A stretch of 5,003 bases of DNA from Pseudomonadota bacterium (GTDB taxonomy: Bacteria; Pseudomonadota; Alphaproteobacteria; Rhizobiales; Rhizobiaceae). Shown here piece by piece: positions 1 through 5,003 of this stretch (positions are counted from its first letter, which is position 1; the number at the start of each line of letters is the position of its first letter). Under the pieces are notes generated by a model. That model saw only the letters and a list, made by a program, of their open reading frames with translations, was not told where the DNA came from and searched no databases. The stretch is taken from contig JAEYXI010000167.1 of NCBI GenBank assembly GCA_023428515.1, forward strand, positions 1-5,003, read 5' to 3'. A program made the translations under genes and the position numbers.

Positions 1-147
1 TTCTTCATGTTCGCCATGGTGAAGGCCTTCGTGCCGCGCTACCGCTACGACCAGCTCATGCGCCTGGGCTGGAAGGTCTTCCTGCCGCTGTCGCTGTTCA
101 TGGTCGTCGCCACCGCAGCCTTCCTCAAGATCACGGGGCTCGGCTGA
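1..147 (+). CDS. nuoH: NADH-quinone oxidoreductase subunit H, C-terminal fragment
   Basis: This is the 3' end of nuoH, cut by the window edge; 48 codons precede the TGA at 145-147. NuoH (ND1 family) is the membrane subunit that forms much of the quinone-binding chamber where the peripheral and membrane arms of complex I meet. What is visible is the typical C-terminus: a basic/aromatic stretch ([15 protein letters not shown], residues 11-25 of the fragment) that matches the conserved R-Y-D-Q-L-M-x-x-G-W-K family motif. It is followed by one final hydrophobic helix ([16 protein letters not shown]) and a short tail. The position immediately upstream of nuoI-nuoM supports the call. Nothing looks truncated apart from the window boundary. 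The identification is secure from motif plus synteny. Confidence 0.96.
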   Translation, partial: FFMFAMVKAFVPRYRYDQLMRLGWKVFLPLSLFMVVATAAFLKITGLG

Positions 148-338
148 TGTCTGGCATGTGGACCGGCGCACTTGTTGGCCTGGCCATGGGCATCGTCGGC
201 TTCGTCGCGATGCGCGCGCTGGCGCGCCGCGTCGAGCTGCCCGAGACCAAGACGGCGCTGAACCTCGCGTCCATCGTCGACCTCGCACTGCTTCCAGTCC
301 TCGGCGCCTTCGCCGGCGGGCTGATCACTGGAGACTAA
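147..338 (+). CDS. Small two-helix membrane protein of unknown function inside the nuo operon
   Basis: This 63-residue ORF starts at the ATG that shares one base with the nuoH stop (TGATG) and ends three bases before nuoI. I do not recognise a named family. Seen: a hydrophobic, Gly/Ala-rich segment at about residues 5-22, a charged connector at about 23-40 (ALARRVELPETK), and a second hydrophobic segment at about 41-60 ending in GD. This predicts two membrane helices with a basic, probably cytoplasmic, loop. A second in-frame ATG at 156 could also serve as start, but the 147 start gives the coupled overlap. Its tight packing between two core subunit genes suggests co-translation with complex I. 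A role as an accessory or assembly factor is inference only. A longer overlapping frame (158-604) runs through nuoI and is a shadow. That this is a real gene is likely; its function is unknown. Confidence 0.72.
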   Translation: MSGMWTGALVGLAMGIVGFVAMRALARRVELPETKTALNLASIVDLALLPVLGAFAGGLITGD

Positions 339-341
339 GTC

Positions 342-833
342 ATGTCAGCGCTAGCTCACGCCGCCAAGTCGCTGCTTTTGAAGGATTTCGTCGGAGCGTT
401 CTTCCTCTCCATGCGCCAGTTCTTCGCGCCGAAGGAAACGGTGAACTATCCGCACGAGAAGGGGCCGCTGTCGCCGCGCTTCCGCGGCGAGCACGCGTTG
501 CGCCGCTATCCGAACGGCGAGGAGCGTTGCATCGCCTGCAAGCTCTGCGAGGCGATCTGCCCGGCGCAGGCGATCACCATCGAGGCTGGCCCGCGCCGCA
601 ATGACGGCACGCGCCGCACGGTGCGTTACGACATCGACATGGTGAAGTGCATCTATTGCGGCTTCTGCCAGGAGGCCTGCCCGGTCGACGCCATCGTCGA
701 GGGGCCGAATTTCGAGTTCGCGACCGAGACGCGCGAGGAACTCTACTACGACAAGGACAAGCTGCTCGCGAATGGCGACCGGTGGGAGCGGGAGATCGCC
801 CGCAACCTGTCGCTCGACGCGCCGTATCGCTGA
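342..833 (+). CDS. nuoI: NADH-quinone oxidoreductase subunit I (2x[4Fe-4S] ferredoxin-like)
   Basis: NuoI (TYKY/PSST-side 23 kDa subunit family) carries the two [4Fe-4S] clusters N6a and N6b. These relay electrons through the peripheral arm to the terminal cluster N2 in NuoB and so to quinone. Two full cluster motifs are visible: C63-IA-C66-KL-C69-EAI-C73-P and C103-IY-C106-GF-C109-QEA-C113-P, so all eight cysteine ligands are intact. The N-terminal amphipathic stretch (about residues 1-30, with [18 protein letters not shown]) fits the helix that lies on the membrane next to NuoH. The length of 163 aa is the usual one for alphaproteobacteria. The ATG start is supported by a GGAG at 330-333, 8 nt upstream, located inside the end of the preceding small gene. 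The gene is followed by the only sizeable gap in the operon. Identification is essentially certain. Confidence 0.99.
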   Translation: MSALAHAAKSLLLKDFVGAFFLSMRQFFAPKETVNYPHEKGPLSPRFRGEHALRRYPNGEERCIACKLCEAICPAQAITIEAGPRRNDGTRRTVRYDIDMVKCIYCGFCQEACPVDAIVEGPNFEFATETREELYYDKDKLLANGDRWEREIARNLSLDAPYR

Positions 834-834
834 T

Positions 835-864
835 CGGCCTCTCCCGCCGTGGCGGAGAGGGCCG
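835..864. repeat. Imperfect palindrome directly after nuoI (first arm of a likely intergenic repeat)
   Basis: Starting one base after the nuoI stop region, 835-848 pairs with 851-864. CGGC (835-838), CTCTC (839-843) and CGC (845-847) match GCG (852-854), GAGAG (855-859) and GGCCG (860-864, with one extra G), leaving two single-base bulges (C844, G861) and a CGTG loop. It would form a stable GC-rich hairpin in RNA. There is no U-tract after it, so it is a poor Rho-independent terminator. It more likely acts as a repeat arm or a transcript-stabilising or processing structure protecting the upstream nuo message; that role is inference. Confidence 0.6.
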
Positions 865-910
865 CAGACGGTTCGAGGGAACAGACATTGGAAGGCGAGG
901 AGCGCTGCTT

Positions 911-956
911 CTCATTCGGCCTTGAGGGCCAACTTCTCCCGGAGGGGAGGAGAAAG
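911..956. repeat. Rhizobiales-type palindromic intergenic repeat (RIME/REP-like), diverged copy
   Basis: The block begins with CTCATTCGGCC, continues through a small GGCC/GGCC stem (918-921 with 927-930), then CTTCTCCC (933-940) facing GGGAGGAG (945-952) across a GGAG loop, eight pairs including one T-G. An alternative pairing of CTTCTCC with GGAGAAAG (949-956) is also possible. The arrangement CTCAT-CGGCC...CTTCTCCC...GGGGAG-GAGAA recalls the abundant extragenic palindromes of rhizobial genomes that read roughly CTCATCCGGCC...CTTCTCCCC...GGGGAGAAGG. That resemblance is from memory and the copy is imperfect. Family assignment needs a genome-wide comparison. Confidence 0.55.
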
Positions 957-1067
957 AAGGACAAAGATGGACGTGCCTGTCAGGCTCGTCTAAGGCACAG
1001 GCGGCTTCGCGCCCGACGCGTATAACCAAGGCGGACGCGAGGCCGGGACGTTAACCGGGGACTACCC

Positions 1068-1688
1068 ATGCTGTCAGGAATAGAAGCGGTATTTTTCTAC
1101 CTCTTCGCCTTCATCGCGGTCGGAGCGGCCTTCATGGTCATCTCCGCGCGCAATCCCGTGCATTCGGTGCTGTTCCTCATCCTGACCTTCGTCAACGCTG
1201 CCGGCCTGTTCCTGCTCACCGGCGCCGAGTTCCTGGCGATGATCCTGCTTGTCGTCTATGTTGGCGCTGTCGCGGTGCTTTTCCTCTTCGTCGTGATGAT
1301 GCTCGACGTCGATTTCGCTGAATTGAAAAGCGGCGCGCTCCAGTACGCACCTATCGGCGCGCTGGTCGGCCTGATCCTGGCCGCCGAGCTCATCATCGTG
1401 GTCGGCGGCTATACGCTGGCGCCGCAGCTTGCCGATACGGTGGCCAGGCCGACGCCCGATATCGCCACGCGCCACAACACGGCAGCACTCGGCGACATCC
1501 TCTACACGGATTACGTCCACTTCTTCCAGATCGCGGGAATGGTGCTGCTCGTCGCCATGATCGGCGCGATCGTGCTCACGCTGCGCCACAAGGCCGGCGT
1601 CAAGCGCCAGAACATCTCCGCGCAGGTCGCTCGCACGCCGGCGACGGCGATCGAGGTCAAGAAAGTCGAGACGGGCAAGGGTATTTGA
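1068..1688 (+). CDS. nuoJ: NADH-quinone oxidoreductase subunit J
   Basis: NuoJ (ND6 family) is a membrane-arm subunit next to NuoH, NuoA and NuoK; its third helix takes part in linking quinone chemistry to proton translocation. The 206-residue product shows five hydrophobic segments at about residues 5-25, 31-51, 54-79, 93-114 and 151-173. The signature stretch with Y64, G66 and the following [13 protein letters not shown] corresponds to the conserved helix 3 of the family, known for its pi-bulge. A hydrophilic loop (about 115-150) and a basic C-terminal tail (about 174-206, Lys/Arg-rich) complete it. ATG 1068 is supported by GGGGA at 1057-1061, 6 nt upstream. Only two bases separate its stop from the nuoK ATG. 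Unlike its neighbours it is preceded by a 234-nt gap. Identification is firm. Confidence 0.97.
   Translation: MLSGIEAVFFYLFAFIAVGAAFMVISARNPVHSVLFLILTFVNAAGLFLLTGAEFLAMILLVVYVGAVAVLFLFVVMMLDVDFAELKSGALQYAPIGALVGLILAAELIIVVGGYTLAPQLADTVARPTPDIATRHNTAALGDILYTDYVHFFQIAGMVLLVAMIGAIVLTLRHKAGVKRQNISAQVARTPATAIEVKKVETGKGI
1677..1681 (+). promoter_or_regulatory. Ribosome binding site deciding the nuoK start
   Basis: AAGGG lies 9 nt before ATG 1691 and only 3 nt before an in-frame TTG at 1685. The spacing favours the ATG, which also gives the usual 102-residue NuoK. The site sits inside the last codons of nuoJ. Confidence 0.6.
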
Positions 1689-1690
1689 CG

Positions 1691-1999
1691 ATGACGGTCG
1701 GTATCGGACATTTCCTCACGGTCTCGGCAGTCCTGTTCACGCTCGGCGTGTTCGGCATCTTCCTGAACCGCAAGAACGTGATCGTCATCTTGATGTCGGT
1801 CGAACTGATCCTGCTCGCCGTAAACATCAACTTCGTGGCCTTCTCGGCCGCGCTGGGTGACCTTGTCGGCCAGGTCTTCGCGCTTTTCGTGCTCACCGTC
1901 GCTGCCGCCGAGGCGGCGATCGGTCTCGCCATCCTCGTCGTCTTCTTCCGCAACCGCGGCTCCATCGCGGTCGAAGACGTGAACATGATGAAGGGCTGA
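1691..1999 (+). CDS. nuoK: NADH-quinone oxidoreductase subunit K
   Basis: NuoK (ND4L family) is a small three-helix subunit of the membrane arm lying between NuoJ and the antiporter-like subunits. It carries two buried glutamates needed for proton transfer. From ATG 1691 the product is 102 aa, the common alphaproteobacterial length. Three hydrophobic segments run at about residues 5-24, 29-51 and 60-87. Both key acids are present: E38 in the LMSVELI motif (E. coli E36) and E74 in [10 protein letters not shown] (E. coli E72). The C-terminus [14 protein letters not shown] is highly typical of rhizobial NuoK. An in-frame TTG at 1685 would add two residues and overlap the nuoJ stop by 4 nt, but family length and RBS spacing favour the ATG. 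The downstream gap to nuoL is 12 nt. Very secure. Confidence 0.98.
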   Translation: MTVGIGHFLTVSAVLFTLGVFGIFLNRKNVIVILMSVELILLAVNINFVAFSAALGDLVGQVFALFVLTVAAAEAAIGLAILVVFFRNRGSIAVEDVNMMKG

Positions 2000-2011
2000 C
2001 GGACGCTCCCA

Positions 2012-4128
<2,117 letters not shown>

Positions 4129-4129
<1 letters not shown>

Positions 4130-5003
4130 TGACCGACTGGCCAATTCTCTCCACGGTCACCTTCCTGCCGCTTGTCGGCGCGCTGCTGATCCTGTTCATC
4201 CGGGACGACAGCCCGAATGCGCGCCGCAACATCCGCGCCATCGCGCTGTGGACGACGATCTTCACCTTCGTCATCTCGCTGCTGATCTGGGCCGACTTCG
4301 ACACGAGCGTGCCCGGATTCCAGATGGTAGAGAAGGTCGACTGGCTGGATTCCGGCATCTCCTATCATATGGGCGTCGACGGCATCTCGATGCTGTTCGT
4401 CATCCTGACGACGTTCCTGATGCCGCTGTCGATCCTGGCGAGCTGGGAAGCGATCGAGACGCGCGTGAAGGCCTACATGATCGCCTTCCTGCTTCTCGAG
4501 ACACTGATGATCGGCGTGTTCTGCGCGCTCGACATCGTGCTCTTCTACGTCTTCTTCGAAGGCGGCCTGATCCCGATGTTCATCATCATCGGCGTGTGGG
4601 GCGGCAAGCGACGCGTCTACGCCTCGTTCAAGTTCTTCCTCTACACGCTCGCCGGCTCGGTGTTGATGCTGCTCGCCATCATGGCGATGTTCTTCCAGTC
4701 GGGCACTACCGACATACCGACGCTGCTGACGCACAACTTCCCTGAAAATATGCAGACATGGCTGTGGCTCGCCTTCTTCGCCTCCTTCGCGGTGAAGATG
4801 CCGATGTGGCCGGTGCATACCTGGCTTCCGGATGCCCACGTCGAGGCGCCGACCGCGGGCTCCGTGGTTCTGGCGGCCATCCTCCTGAAGATGGGCGGCT
4901 ACGGCTTCCTGCGCTTCTCGCTGCCGATGTTCCCCGACGCATCGCTCTACTTCCAGCCGCTGGTGTTCACGCTGTCGGTGGTGGCGATCGTCTACACCTC
5001 GCT
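4129..5003 (+). CDS. nuoM: NADH-quinone oxidoreductase subunit M, N-terminal part (runs off the window)
   Basis: NuoM (ND4 family) is the middle antiporter-like proton-pumping subunit, between NuoL and NuoN. The window holds 291 full codons and two bases of the next, a bit over half of the usual ~500 residues. Conserved residues are visible: E144 in [20 protein letters not shown] (helix 5; E. coli E144), K223 in [26 protein letters not shown] (helix 7; E. coli K234), and K254 in [15 protein letters not shown] (E. coli K265). The N-terminus ([21 protein letters not shown]) starts directly in the first membrane helix, as expected. ATG 4129 shares its A with the nuoL TGA, and GGGAG at 4118-4122 lies 6 nt upstream within nuoL codons, pointing to translational coupling. 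No frameshift or unusual insertion is seen in the part available. nuoN would be expected beyond the window. Confidence 0.98.

Larger units (their letters stand above)
834..1067. other. Non-coding gap between nuoI and nuoJ
   Basis: These 234 nt contain no credible gene in either strand. The first half (to about 960) holds two imperfect palindromes of the kind found in dispersed intergenic repeats, listed separately. The second half (about 961-1067) reads as a plain GC-rich leader to nuoJ with a small GTGCCT/AGGCAC inverted pair (973-978 and 993-998) and a Shine-Dalgarno GGGGA at 1057-1061. I see no convincing -35/-10 pair and no intrinsic terminator with a T tract, so transcription probably runs through from nuoI into nuoJ. 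The gap is conspicuous because every other junction in the window is 12 nt or less or overlapping. Confidence 0.75.

Noticed and set aside
158..604. 148-codon + frame spanning orf63 and nuoI
   Set aside because: Arg/Ala-rich out-of-frame shadow. It runs through the nuoI cysteine motifs in the wrong frame.
835..864. Rho-independent terminator after nuoI
   Set aside because: A stem can form but no run of T follows it, and complex I genes continue in the same direction, so termination here is unlikely to be the main role.
746..964. 72-codon minus-strand ORF across the nuoI end and the palindromes
   Set aside because: Ser/Arg/Pro-rich translation typical of reading through a rhizobial intergenic repeat; no domain, and half of it overlaps nuoI antisense.
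1021..1026. TATAAC as a -10 box for an internal nuoJ promoter
   Set aside because: The bases 15-19 nt upstream (around 998-1006) show nothing like a TTGACA or CTTGAC -35 element, so it is probably chance.

Overview
The window lies inside a respiratory complex I (NDH-1, type I NADH:quinone oxidoreductase) operon. All genes are on the + strand, in the canonical order nuoH (3' end only), nuoI, nuoJ, nuoK, nuoL, nuoM (5' part only). The GC-rich coding bias suggests an alphaproteobacterium of the order Hyphomicrobiales (Rhizobiales), most likely near Mesorhizobium/Phyllobacteriaceae. So do the near-textbook rhizobial forms of NuoI (163 aa) and NuoK (102 aa), and a Rhizobiales-style palindromic intergenic repeat. 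The placement is from memory of these families, not from a search.

Layout: 1-147 is the last 48 codons of nuoH. 147-338 is a 63-codon gene for a small two-helix membrane protein with no recognised function, overlapping the nuoH stop by one base. 342-833 is nuoI, the 2x[4Fe-4S] subunit that passes electrons towards quinone. 834-1067 is the only real non-coding gap (234 nt); it carries two imperfect palindromes resembling the dispersed intergenic repeats of rhizobia, followed by an unremarkable leader to nuoJ. 1068-1688 is nuoJ, 1691-1999 nuoK, 2012-4129 nuoL, and 4129 to beyond the window end is nuoM.

The genes work together as one complex. NuoH and NuoI form the quinone-site/peripheral-arm junction. 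NuoJ and NuoK form the start of the membrane arm. NuoL and NuoM are antiporter-like proton-pumping subunits. The key intramembrane charged residues of NuoK, NuoL and NuoM are all present, so the encoded complex looks functional. One-base TGATG junctions (nuoH/orf63 and nuoL/nuoM) and very short gaps elsewhere indicate a single, translationally coupled transcript whose promoter lies upstream of the window.

I see no previously undescribed system here. The points most worth a second look are the small membrane ORF wedged between nuoH and nuoI, an acidic, alanine-rich, lysine/arginine-free insertion of about 55 residues inside NuoL, and the repeat-bearing gap between nuoI and nuoJ.
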